Source of the DNA: JADLCX01 sp964630785
GTDB taxonomy: Bacteria; Planctomycetota; Phycisphaerae; Phycisphaerales; UBA1924
Reading direction: 5' to 3'
DNA: 64,000 nt
Assembly (NCBI GenBank): GCA_964630785.1
Contig: CAZVZG010000010.1
Location: forward strand, 62,001-126,000
The stretch's first letter is position 1. Every line of letters starts with the position of its first letter. This document shows, in pieces, positions 32,494 to 41,500 of this stretch. The notes under the pieces are model-generated. The model was given only the letters and a program-made list of their open reading frames with translations, had not been told where the DNA came from and did not search any database. The position numbers and the translations under genes are program-made.

Positions 32494-33705
32494 TTACTGC
32501 GGCCGCGCCATCAGCGGGTGCCGGAAGATCGCGATCGTCGGGATCGTCGGGTATTTCACGCGGTGTCGGAAGCCGTGGAACTCGTGCAGCGAGTGCCCCA
32601 TCGCGTCCAGCACGCGCCCGACGATCTCCTCGTAACGCGGCACCTCGATCGCCGTCAGACCGGGGGGCTGCGAGCCCAGGCTCACCACGTCCTCGGGCAT
32701 CGGCATGCGCCCGACGTTCGGGCCCTCGTGCGGGTACCTCGGCCCGCCGGGCAACGCGCTGTAGATCGCGGCTTCCGGGCGCATCGCGAACGCCAGCGAT
32801 CGGTGCACCAGCAGGTCCTGGATCATCAGCTCCACCGGCGTGGACAGGTGGGTGCCGTGCTCGCCCACGTCGCCGGGGAACTCCTCGTATCTGGAGGGTT
32901 GGCGCGCCCACCGCCACCCCAGCACAACCGTGATCGCCCCGGTGTGGCCCAGCCGGCCATCGGTGATCTCGAACCGCCGACTCCCGCTGGACGATGTCTT
33001 GGTGCGCAGCGCGGGCAGATCGGCCGAGCAGAACTCACGGATCAGCGGTGCGCCCTCGACCGCCTCGTCGGGGAAAAGCGGCACCGGCCCCGCGTCTACC
33101 TCGGGGCTCTGGGTCTCCCACGCCTCGGCCGAGCCGATCGCCCACGGGATGTTCGCGCGAAGCCGGCGCAGATCGACGTACCCGATCACCGACGCCGTCT
33201 CGACTTTCTCGGGATCGCTCGCGGGCATGAGGAAGTGGCACGAGAAGTGGACCCGGGCCTGCACGCCCCACGCCGCACTGTTGGCCTGAAACCCCTGCTT
33301 ACGGAACTGCTCCAACCGCTTAGCGGCCGAGGGCCGATTGCCCACGCCGACCATGATCTCGAGCGTGTCCCGATCGCCGGAGTGCACCTCCACAAACCGC
33401 TCGAACCCCGCCATCGCCTCCTTGAGCGAGCGAACGGATTCCACCGAGGCCCCGCTCGCCTCCAGCCGCTGAATGAGCGCACGGATGCTGGGCTTGCCGG
33501 GGATGTGGGTCACCGCTTCCCAGGCATCTTCCTCGCGGATGACGCGGCTGATCCGCCACGTGAGCGTTTTGTCGAGCTTGAACCGGCGCGCAAGCTCTTG
33601 CGGCTCCGATGGATCCGCGCCGACCGAGGCGATCAGGTCCGCGAGCGCCCGGCGCAGACGGTGCACCGCGCTCGTGCCCTCAGCGGTGAAACTCTTGCTC
33701 TCCAT
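32494..33705 (-). CDS. Unknown-family protein P2 (paralogue of P1 and P3)
   Basis: 403 residues from the ATG at 33705, with an AGGAAAC site upstream. It is clearly homologous to P3 (34787-36007): AVHRLRRALADLI, FKLDKTLTWRISRVIREED (helix-turn-helix-like), GFERFVEVHSGDRDTLE, QGFQANSAAWGVQARV, LLVHRSLAFA and SLHEFHGFRHRVKYP. P1 at 2920 is more distant. No catalytic motif, signal peptide or membrane segment is evident. It is divergent from the PEP-CTERM gene at 34010, with the shared promoter region 33706-34009. DNA-binding regulator is the best guess, but it is unproven. Confidence 0.8.
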   Translation of the reverse strand: MESKSFTAEGTSAVHRLRRALADLIASVGADPSEPQELARRFKLDKTLTWRISRVIREEDAWEAVTHIPGKPSIRALIQRLEASGASVESVRSLKEAMAGFERFVEVHSGDRDTLEIMVGVGNRPSAAKRLEQFRKQGFQANSAAWGVQARVHFSCHFLMPASDPEKVETASVIGYVDLRRLRANIPWAIGSAEAWETQSPEVDAGPVPLFPDEAVEGAPLIREFCSADLPALRTKTSSSGSRRFEITDGRLGHTGAITVVLGWRWARQPSRYEEFPGDVGEHGTHLSTPVELMIQDLLVHRSLAFAMRPEAAIYSALPGGPRYPHEGPNVGRMPMPEDVVSLGSQPPGLTAIEVPRYEEIVGRVLDAMGHSLHEFHGFRHRVKYPTIPTIAIFRHPLMARPQ

Positions 33706-33835
33706 GTTTCCTACAGTCCATCCATTCGTAGTTTGATCGGCATCGACCCACTCTCGCTCGGAGACAGTCTATCGCAAAGTTACGGAGTTTGCACCCGAAA
33801 CGAGATTTCTATTTAGAAAATGAAACAGATTCCCA

Positions 33836-33863
33836 TTGCACCGCGGACCTTTCGGTGTATGCT
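33836..33863 (+). promoter_or_regulatory. Promoter for the PEP-CTERM gene at 34010
   Basis: TTGCAC (33836-33841) and TATGCT (33858-33863) are separated by 16 bp. Just upstream is TTAGAAAATGAAACAGATT, which resembles the sequence before the promoter at 36136. A transcript starting here would have a leader of about 140 bases. The rest of 33706-34009 has no gene. Confidence 0.6.
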
Positions 33864-34009
33864 GGCGGTAGCGGCTGGGCGGGTCCGGCATCCGGGCCCG
33901 ATCCGGCCGCGCGAGAGAGGTGGTCTTGCGGCCGTCGCGGCGCGTTGCCGGGGCGCTGTCGGGAGGCCGAGGACAAGTTCGTTCCAATGAACGAGAAGAG
34001 GAGAGCGAG

Positions 34010-34705
34010 ATGAAGCGTTTGATGGCGATTGGTGTGTTGGCGCTGGCCGCGGCGGCCGGCACTTCGCAGGCGGCGGTGTTGTGGAACCAGTCGGCCTTGG
34101 ACACGAGCCCGACGGGTCAGGGACTGTTCAACACGGTCTCACCGGGTTTCAACGGCGTGGTGATCTACGGCCTGAGCGACGTGACGGTGCCCGCGGGCGG
34201 CTGGACCATCCAGAGCGTCACGACATACTTCTCATCCTTCAACTTCCCGGGTGCGTCCACGGGGGTCCTCAACGTCTTCCCCAAGAGCGGCAACTTGCCG
34301 ATCGCGGCCAACGACCCGCGCGCCTCGCCGACGGGCAACGGCATGTCGGTGGCGGTCACCGCGAACGACGTTGTTGTAGACAACCAGGGCGTCCGCGAGT
34401 ACACCGCTTCCGGGCTCAACATCGTGCTGGCCCCGGGCGACTACTGGATCGGCCTGACACCGAACCAGGCGTCGGGTCCGTTCGGCGCTGACAGCCAGTG
34501 GAGCACGAGCGCTCCTTCGGGCGTGGGTCAGGCCGCGTGGTCGCAGGACTTCGGCTTCCCCTCCGGCTGGTTCGACTATGGCACGCTCTCGGGCATCGCG
34601 GTCCACGACGGCGCGATCAAAATCCAGGGCCTCTCGGTACCGGCCCCGTCGTCGCTGGCGCTGCTCGGCCTGGGTGGGCTGATCGCCGGCCGGCGTCGCC
34701 GCTGA
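34010..34705 (+). CDS. PEP-CTERM-type exported protein (module with P2)
   Basis: 231 residues from the ATG at 34010 with an AGAGGAGAG site. Signal peptide MKRLMAIGVLALAAAAGTSQ, then A. The body is a beta-rich domain (GVVIYGLSDVTVPAGGWTIQ, GDYWIGLTPN). The C-terminus is a sorting signal: V-P-A-P-S-S, a hydrophobic stretch (LALLGLGGLIAG), then R-R-R-R. PEP-CTERM tails are processed by exosortase; planctomycete versions often read P-A-P. Its promoter is probably 33836-33863, divergent from P2. Function unknown. Confidence 0.8.
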   Translation: MKRLMAIGVLALAAAAGTSQAAVLWNQSALDTSPTGQGLFNTVSPGFNGVVIYGLSDVTVPAGGWTIQSVTTYFSSFNFPGASTGVLNVFPKSGNLPIAANDPRASPTGNGMSVAVTANDVVVDNQGVREYTASGLNIVLAPGDYWIGLTPNQASGPFGADSQWSTSAPSGVGQAAWSQDFGFPSGWFDYGTLSGIAVHDGAIKIQGLSVPAPSSLALLGLGGLIAGRRRR

Positions 34706-34723
34706 TCCATCCGTTCTTCACCT

Positions 34724-34750
34724 CAGGCCCGCGGAAGCGCGGGTCTGACG
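34724..34750. terminator. Weak hairpin between convergent genes
   Basis: aggcccgcggaagcgcgggtctga can form a short GC stem, followed by a weak T-containing stretch. It sits between the ends of the PEP-CTERM gene (34705) and P3 (34787). Confidence 0.4.
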
Positions 34751-34786
34751 GTTTGTTGGCCCCTGCATGATGATCGTCCTCGCGGC

Positions 34787-36007
34787 TCAGCGGGCCCTGA
34801 GCCGGTGCCGCAGCGTCGCGAGGGTCGGGATGGGCGGGTATCGCACGCGCAATCGGTAGCCTTGGAACTCGTTGAGCTCATAGCCGGCATGATTCGTCGC
34901 AAACTCGACCATCTCGCGGTAACGGGGCATCTCCGGCGTGGTGGTGTCGGGTGGGCCTGTGCCCAGGTCCGTCGCATCGTCGGGCACGGGCAAAATCCCG
35001 GACTTGGTGGTCGCGGCGGGGAAGATGGGCCCGCCGGGGAGCTGGCTGTAAATCTGAGCGGTCGGGTTGAACGCAAAGGCGAGCGAGCGGTGGATGAACA
35101 GGTCGTGCACCAGCAGTTCGGCGGGGGTCGTGAGCATGACCCCGTGCTCGCCCTCCTCGCCGGGGTAGCTCTGGTATTGGCTCGCGACGGACGGGTAGTT
35201 CCAGCCGAAGATCACCGTCGCGGCCGCGGTGTTGCCCACGGGCCCCGCCTTGAGCATGAACCGGACCAAGTTGCTCCGTTCGTGGAAGGACTCCATCTCC
35301 GGCAGCGGGTCGGAACAGAACCGCTTGAGCAGCGGCGGCTCGCCCTCGCCGAGGTCGGGGTCCATCGCGTTGGGCCGCCACAGAGGGATAGGCCCGGCCT
35401 GACGGTCCCACTGCGACATCGCGGCCACCGCCCAGGGCACGTCCGCGCGAAGCCGCCGGAAATCGCTCAGGCCGGCGATCGTCGACATACTCAGCGTGCT
35501 GGGGTCGACCTTGCTCGGGGCCATCAGGTGCAGGCTGACCTGCACGCGGGCCTGAACACCCCAGATGGCGCTGTTGGCTTGGAAGCCCATCTTCCGGAAG
35601 GCCTCCATCCGCTTTCCGGAGGTCCGCTTGGCGCCCGCGCTCACCATCATCTCGAGCGTCTCGCGATCGCCCGAGTGAACCTCAACGAACCGCTCGAACT
35701 CGCCGAGCGCCCGCCAGACCGACTCCACCCGGTCCGGGGAAGCGCCGTGCTTAGTCATGGCGTTGACGAACAGCCGGATGCTCGGGCGGCGGGGGATGTG
35801 CTGGACGGCTTCCCAGACGTCCTCCTCACGGACGACCCGGGAGATGCGCCAAGCCAGGGTCTTATCCAACCCGAACTGGCGGGAGATTTCCTGCGGCTGG
35901 TCGGCGTTGGCGCCGACCGAGACGAGCACCTCGGCCAGCGCGCGGCGGAGGCCGTGTACAGCGGTCTTGCCGTCGTCGGCAAAGGGCCTGGTGTCGAGCG
36001 TAGTCAT
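34787..36007 (-). CDS. Unknown-family protein P3 (paralogue of P1 and P2)
   Basis: 406 residues from the ATG at 36007; an upstream in-frame TTG at 36013 is less likely. It shares with P2 the order AVHGLRRALAEVL, FGLDKTLAWRISRVVREED, EFERFVEVHSGDRETLEMMV, MGFQANSAIWGVQARV, DLFIHRSLAFAFNPTAQIYS, and a YELNEFQGYRLRVRYPPIP end. The N-terminal third resembles a helix-turn-helix. It has no membrane or export signal. It is divergent from the PEP-CTERM gene at 36349, just as P2 is from 34010, so the two-gene unit is duplicated in tandem. Function unknown. Confidence 0.8.
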   Translation of the reverse strand: MTTLDTRPFADDGKTAVHGLRRALAEVLVSVGANADQPQEISRQFGLDKTLAWRISRVVREEDVWEAVQHIPRRPSIRLFVNAMTKHGASPDRVESVWRALGEFERFVEVHSGDRETLEMMVSAGAKRTSGKRMEAFRKMGFQANSAIWGVQARVQVSLHLMAPSKVDPSTLSMSTIAGLSDFRRLRADVPWAVAAMSQWDRQAGPIPLWRPNAMDPDLGEGEPPLLKRFCSDPLPEMESFHERSNLVRFMLKAGPVGNTAAATVIFGWNYPSVASQYQSYPGEEGEHGVMLTTPAELLVHDLFIHRSLAFAFNPTAQIYSQLPGGPIFPAATTKSGILPVPDDATDLGTGPPDTTTPEMPRYREMVEFATNHAGYELNEFQGYRLRVRYPPIPTLATLRHRLRAR

Positions 36008-36135
36008 ACCCAACTCTCTATCCTAGCGGATACCGATCGGGTGTGGGAACATCGGCAGCCAAGTGCAATGTACTGCGAAAAACGGCGAAGGGAAAGCCCC
36101 CGGAAGAATCTTTGTAGAAAACAGCAAAGATTTCC

Positions 36136-36163
36136 TTGCCTTGATGATGGGACTGAGTATCTT
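36136..36163 (+). promoter_or_regulatory. Promoter for the PEP-CTERM gene at 36349
   Basis: TTGCCT (36136-36141) and TATCTT (36158-36163), 16 bp apart; the bases before the -10 (actgag) equal those at 4433-4438. Upstream GTAGAAAACAGCAAAGATT resembles the sequence before 33836. The rest of 36008-36348 has no gene. Confidence 0.6.
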
Positions 36164-36348
36164 CGAGGGATCGGCTGTGCGTTTGCAGCCGGGGCGCGGC
36201 CGCTTTGGAAGGGGCCGACGTCCGTGTTCGTACCAGGATGGTCGGCATCCAGGGCCGTCATGTTGACGGCCGGGCCGCGGGAGAGACGCGGCCAGCGCGG
36301 GTGCGGACCGGGAGAGAACCCGGCGGGACCGGGCACGAGGAGAGAGAC

Positions 36349-38457
36349 ATGAGGTTCAGCAGAGTGGCGGGTTCGACGGCGGCGGTGCTGGTGGCGGCCG
36401 GGCTGGCCGCGTCGGCTTCGGCGGTGAACATCACCGCGTCGAGCATCTATTTCTTCACGGGCCAGGACTACGGCGCGGGCGTGGGATTCGCTCCCGGCGC
36501 GCTGAACAAGCCCGGCGACGCGGGCCCCACCACGTGGGCGTGGAACGCGAACCACAGCTCGCAGCCGCAGATCGACTCGAACGGTCGGATCTACGGGCAG
36601 CTCTCGTTCGCCGCGACGCCGCAGATCTACGGCGTCTCGGCGAACAACAACAACGGCATCTTCACCGCGACCAACCACACCGATCTGGCGCTGGTGAACT
36701 CGTGGGCAACGGGTCAGCTCGACCCGACCACGGGCAACCCGATGGTCAGCAACAGCGGCACGGCCTCGGGCATCAGCTCGAGCAGCGCTCTGCGCACCTC
36801 GGGGACGGCCTTGGCGTTGGGCGTCCGCGTAGGCACCCCGGGCGTCACTCCCCCGACGATCAACGAGTCTACCAACGCGACGGTCATCGCGAACAATTCA
36901 CTCATGTACGCCGGGACCACGGGAAGCCAGAGCCTGGTGTCCCGCATCGGCGACTCGATCTCGACCCTGCCGAGCAACAACGACTGGACCGCGGCGGCCA
37001 CGGCCACCGGCCTGGGCAACGTCAACACGAACCTGCAGCAAGCGAGCCAGCAGACCTGGGACATGAACTCGGCGGGCACGCACGTGCTCGGCACATCGCT
37101 GGTGACGACGGCCGCATCGGCCAACCCCGCCGTGACGGCCACCAGCACCTTCCTCGGCACGATCTCGGCGGGTGGTTCTTACAACGTCATCGCCCGTGCG
37201 GGTGATCTGCCCTTCGGCGTCGGCGGCCCGGCGTTCAAGAACGGCAGCAACGGCGTCGGCGGCTTCAACGCGAAGATCAACCGCAACGGCCAGGTGCTCT
37301 ACGACGCGAAGTTCGTGGCCGACGCCAACGTCGGCGTGACCAGCGCCAACGACGACACCGCGTGGATCCACACCCCCGGCGCCGGCACCCGCGCCAGCCA
37401 GAACGTCCAAGTCTATCAGGAGAGCGTCAACGTCCCGACGCACATCGACCCGGCGACCGGTCTGCAGACCAGCAATGGATCTGCGACGTTTTCGAGCAGC
37501 ATGAACTTCAGCCAGCGCAGTTTCTCGAACGCGGGTGTGCTGTGGTCCGCAACGCCCAACGGCGGCGACACCGTGAGCACCGCCGGCAGCGCCAACGACC
37601 AGATGCTCTTCACGTCCACGGCCGCGGGCGGGCTGACGCCGACGTGGATGCTCCGCAAGAACGACATCGCCCCCGGGTTTGCCGCCGCTTCGGGTGTTCG
37701 CCAGGGTGGGATCAGCACCAGCAACATGGCGATGAACAACTCGGGCGTGATCGCCTACGCATCGGGCCTGCAGGGCAACGTTCAGGCGAACGTCAACCCG
37801 ACGTTCACCACCATCTTTGTGCCGCCGTTCGGGCTGCCGCGGGATGCGCCGCCGCTCATCACGCCCGGCGTGATGGGCAACGACACGGCCGTCTTCCTGG
37901 GTACGCCGGGTGTGACCGGGCCCGGCGGTCTGCGGGCGCTGGCCCGCACGGGCGATCCCGCCCCCGGTTTCACGGGCATGTACTACAACATCAGCCCCAG
38001 CACCAGCGGCGCCGTGAACCTCAACAACGCGGGCGATCTGCTTTTCGCCTGCTCCGTGGTGAGCACGGCCGCGGGGACGGAGTTCACGCGGAACGGCTGG
38101 CAGCTCGCCGGCGGCTCGAACTACCCGAGCCAGTGGTCCTTCCAGAACGTGCTCTTCGGCTACGACGCGGCGTCGGGCCAGGTGAACCCGATGCTGTACC
38201 AGGGTCAGCTGATCGAGGTCGATCCGGGCGTGTTCAAGTATGTCACGCAGTTTGCGGTCTCCACGGCCGACAACGGTGACGGTTCGTCGATGGGCCTGAA
38301 CGACGACGGCACCTTCGTGGCGTGGGTCCGCACCTCCGACACGATCGACGGGAATCCGACGGGCACGGCCTACGTCGTGCTGCAGATCCCCGCCCCGGGC
38401 ACGGCCATGCTCGGCCTGCTGGGCGTGGGCGCCCTGGCGCGCCGTCGGCGCCGCTGA
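36349..38457 (+). CDS. Large PEP-CTERM-type exported protein (module with P3)
   Basis: 702 residues from the ATG at 36349, with a gaggaga site. The signal peptide is STAAVLVAAGLAASASA. The body repeats segments of the N-x-x-G-x5-A kind (INRNGQVLYDA, MNNSGVIAYAS, LNNAGDLLFAC) interleaved with A-R-A-G-D or A-R-T-G-D turns, a pattern typical of planctomycete surface proteins and shared with 29093-30559. The tail is I-P-A-P-G, hydrophobic LGLLGVGALA and R-R-R-R-R, an exosortase-type signal. It probably uses the promoter at 36136. A GC hairpin follows at 38479-38500. Function unknown. Confidence 0.8.
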   Translation: MRFSRVAGSTAAVLVAAGLAASASAVNITASSIYFFTGQDYGAGVGFAPGALNKPGDAGPTTWAWNANHSSQPQIDSNGRIYGQLSFAATPQIYGVSANNNNGIFTATNHTDLALVNSWATGQLDPTTGNPMVSNSGTASGISSSSALRTSGTALALGVRVGTPGVTPPTINESTNATVIANNSLMYAGTTGSQSLVSRIGDSISTLPSNNDWTAAATATGLGNVNTNLQQASQQTWDMNSAGTHVLGTSLVTTAASANPAVTATSTFLGTISAGGSYNVIARAGDLPFGVGGPAFKNGSNGVGGFNAKINRNGQVLYDAKFVADANVGVTSANDDTAWIHTPGAGTRASQNVQVYQESVNVPTHIDPATGLQTSNGSATFSSSMNFSQRSFSNAGVLWSATPNGGDTVSTAGSANDQMLFTSTAAGGLTPTWMLRKNDIAPGFAAASGVRQGGISTSNMAMNNSGVIAYASGLQGNVQANVNPTFTTIFVPPFGLPRDAPPLITPGVMGNDTAVFLGTPGVTGPGGLRALARTGDPAPGFTGMYYNISPSTSGAVNLNNAGDLLFACSVVSTAAGTEFTRNGWQLAGGSNYPSQWSFQNVLFGYDAASGQVNPMLYQGQLIEVDPGVFKYVTQFAVSTADNGDGSSMGLNDDGTFVAWVRTSDTIDGNPTGTAYVVLQIPAPGTAMLGLLGVGALARRRRR

Positions 38458-38478
38458 ATCTTGCTACTCCTCCCGCCT

Positions 38479-38500
38479 CCGGCCGTCGAGAGACGGCCGG
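38479..38500 (+). terminator. Hairpin after the PEP-CTERM gene
   Basis: CCGGCCGTC and GACGGCCGG pair perfectly around a 4-base loop, 22 bases past the stop codon. There is no strong U-tract, so termination strength is uncertain. Confidence 0.5.
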
Positions 38501-38559
38501 GGCGATTCCGGGTCTCTCTCCCTTATTCCTGAACAGGCCACGATTTCGGAGTATCCAGC

Positions 38560-41500
38560 ATGGATCTGGTCCGCACCCTCAAATCAGTCGTGCTCGCCGC
38601 GGTGCTCGGCGCGTGTTCCTCGTCGGCGATGGCCCAGCCCAAGCTGGTGCTCACGCAGGCCGGCAGCGACATTTCCGGCGACGGGAACACCGTCGTCGGG
38701 AGCATCCTCAACGCCAACGTCTTCGGCCAGTACGTGGCCTTCACCCGCGGCGTGGGCTTCGGGTTCATGGGCCCGGCCACGACCGGGGGCGACGGGCGAC
38801 TCCAGGTTTCGGACGTGAACGCCGGTGCGTTCTGGGCGGCGACCAGCCTCTACAACGGGAGTTTCGGCACGCCGTACTGGCCGCCGGAGAACCCCGGCCT
38901 CTTTGGAAACTACACGGGAACCCGCGCGTGCTGCAACGGCACGATCTGCACGGTGGTCGATTCGGCGGCGTGCACGGGCATGGCGTTGTACACCGGCTCG
39001 GCGACGTGCGAGCCCAACCCATGCCCGCCCGACCCCAACCCGCCGTTGGTGGGGGCGTGCTGCAACCGCACGACGCTGGTCTGCACGGTGACGTCACAGG
39101 CGGCGTGCGCGGCCAACGGCGCGGAGTACTACTGGATCGGCAACCTGACGACCTGCGGCAACTACCCGTGCAGCCACGGGCACACCATCCCGTTCCGGTA
39201 TGACTCGACCACCAACACGTGGACCAACGCGGGCGCGATCCCGAACAACACGGGCGGGCCCGGCCAGGGCTCGGCGCACTGCGACGCGGGCATCGCCACC
39301 TCGTACGACATCTCGGGCAACGGCCGGTACATCACCGGCGGATCGTGGTACGGGGCGTTCGGCACGGTGGCGTGCGGCACGCGGGGCTTCATCTATGACA
39401 ATACCAACGGCTCGGTGAAGATGCTGCCGCTGGTGGGCACGTCGGCCGGGTGCCAGAACTTCTCGCAGGGCGATCGGGTCTCGAACAACGGCGTTGTGGT
39501 CGGGCGCGACATGCACGCGACCACCACGCCCACGGGCGATCAGATCAGTTGCAACGCGGGCTGCCTGGCGGTGTGGGAGCCGGACCCGGTGACGGGCCAG
39601 TACTTCATGCCGCGGACGCCCCGGGCGTGCTGCACGGGCTCGACCTGCACGGTGATCGATCCGCAACAGTGCGCCGGGCTGGCGCTGGCCGCGACGACCT
39701 GCGCGCCGGCGACCTGCCCGGCGGGCGCGCCCGCCACGGGCGCGTGCTGCAACGCCGACTCGCTCAACTGCTCGATCACCACGCAGGCGGGGTGCGGTTC
39801 GCCCGACTTCTGGGTCGGCGCGGGCGTGTGTACGCCGCACAACCTGTGCCTGCCGGCGACCGAGACCGTGCTCGATGAGTACGGTTCGGGCGCCATCGGC
39901 ACCAAGGTGATCACCCGCGACGGAACGGTCGTGGCGGGCCAGATCAGCGACGGGACTGCCGAGTACGAGCTCGGCGACCCGTCGCTGGTCGGCTCGCTGT
40001 GCAAGTATGTCAAGAACTCGGCGACGGGCGCGTGGGACCGCGTGATCCTGGGCAAGCCCGCCCCGCGCTGCCAGTCGGTGGGCGGGATGTTCGCCACCGC
40101 CATCAGCGCCGACGGCAACACGATCGTCGGCACCGCGATCTACGGCGGAAACTCGTTCTTCACCGCGTGCGACATCCGCGGGTTCATCTGGTCGCCCTCG
40201 ATCAACGAGGGCGTGCCGATGGACTTCCAGACCTATGTAGACAGTCTCAACGGCAACAACCCGTACCCGCCGACCGGCAGCGGTCTGAGCATCGGCGCGG
40301 GCATCAGCGCCGACGGTAACGCGGTGATGGTTACCTGGACGCCGCCCCCCCCGGCCGCGTGCGGAAACACCGGCGGGCTGGCCGACTTGGGGCGCGCGGG
40401 CGTGCTGTATCTGAACGGCACGGGGATCGGTTGCGAACCCCCGCGGATCGCGGGCGGCCCGTACAACGTCGCGCAGCAGGAGTTCATCCGGCTGGGCATG
40501 GTGGGCAACGTGTTCGTCGCGGGGTCTTACCCGATGACGACCCAATGGCAGAAGGAGACCCCGACGGGCTCGAACAACTGGGTGAACCTCGAAGACTCCT
40601 GCGGGCAGTTCACGTCCGACAACAGTTGGACGTACGAGGGCACGCACGGCTTCCAGCTTCGGGTCAACATGCTCGCGGACCCCGCGGCCCGCGACGGCAA
40701 CTACCGCGTGGTCATCACCAACTCGTGCGGATCGGCGACCAGCCAGGTCGCCGACATCCACGCCGTCACCGGCGCGTGCTGCTACAACAACGGCGGCGCG
40801 ATCGCCTGCACGCTGGAGATGAGCTCTCGCTGCACCGGCACGCTGACCGACTTCGGTTACCTCTCGGGCACCTACCTCGGCGACAACACGGTGTGCACGC
40901 CCACGTCGTGCGACGCCGCGGCCGGCGCCTGCTGCTTCGGGCCCGGCGGCCCGAACGCGACCTGCGCGATCGACGTCGCGACGCACTGCACCCAGTCGGT
41001 GCTGGACGGCGGCAACGGCGGCGTGTTCGCCGGCGGCGGCACAGTGTGCGGGCCCGCGGCGTGCGGCTCGGTCTCGGGCGCGTGCTGCTACTCGACCGAC
41101 GGGGTCTCGACCTCGTGCGTGGTGGACCTGACGACGCGCTGCACCTCGCCGGTCTCCTCCGGCGGCCTTGCGGGCGTGTACGCGGGCAACGGCACGGTGT
41201 GCGCTCCGGGCGACGTGTGCCCGGCGGGCACGCCCGGCGTCGGCGCGTGCTGCTACAACTTCGACAACCTGAGCGAGATGGTCTGCACGATCCTGCCGCA
41301 GACGACCTGCACGGCGACGCCGCTCAACGGCGGACACCTGGGCAAGTACATCGGCGACGGCGCGGTGTGCGGACCGAGCACGTGCAAGCCGGGTGTGTTC
41401 GGCACGGGCAGCGGGCTGGGCGCGTGCTGCTTCACCGACCCCAACAACCCCGCGTCGGGCGTGATCTGCACGGTGCGCTCGCGGGCCAACTGCCAGAACT

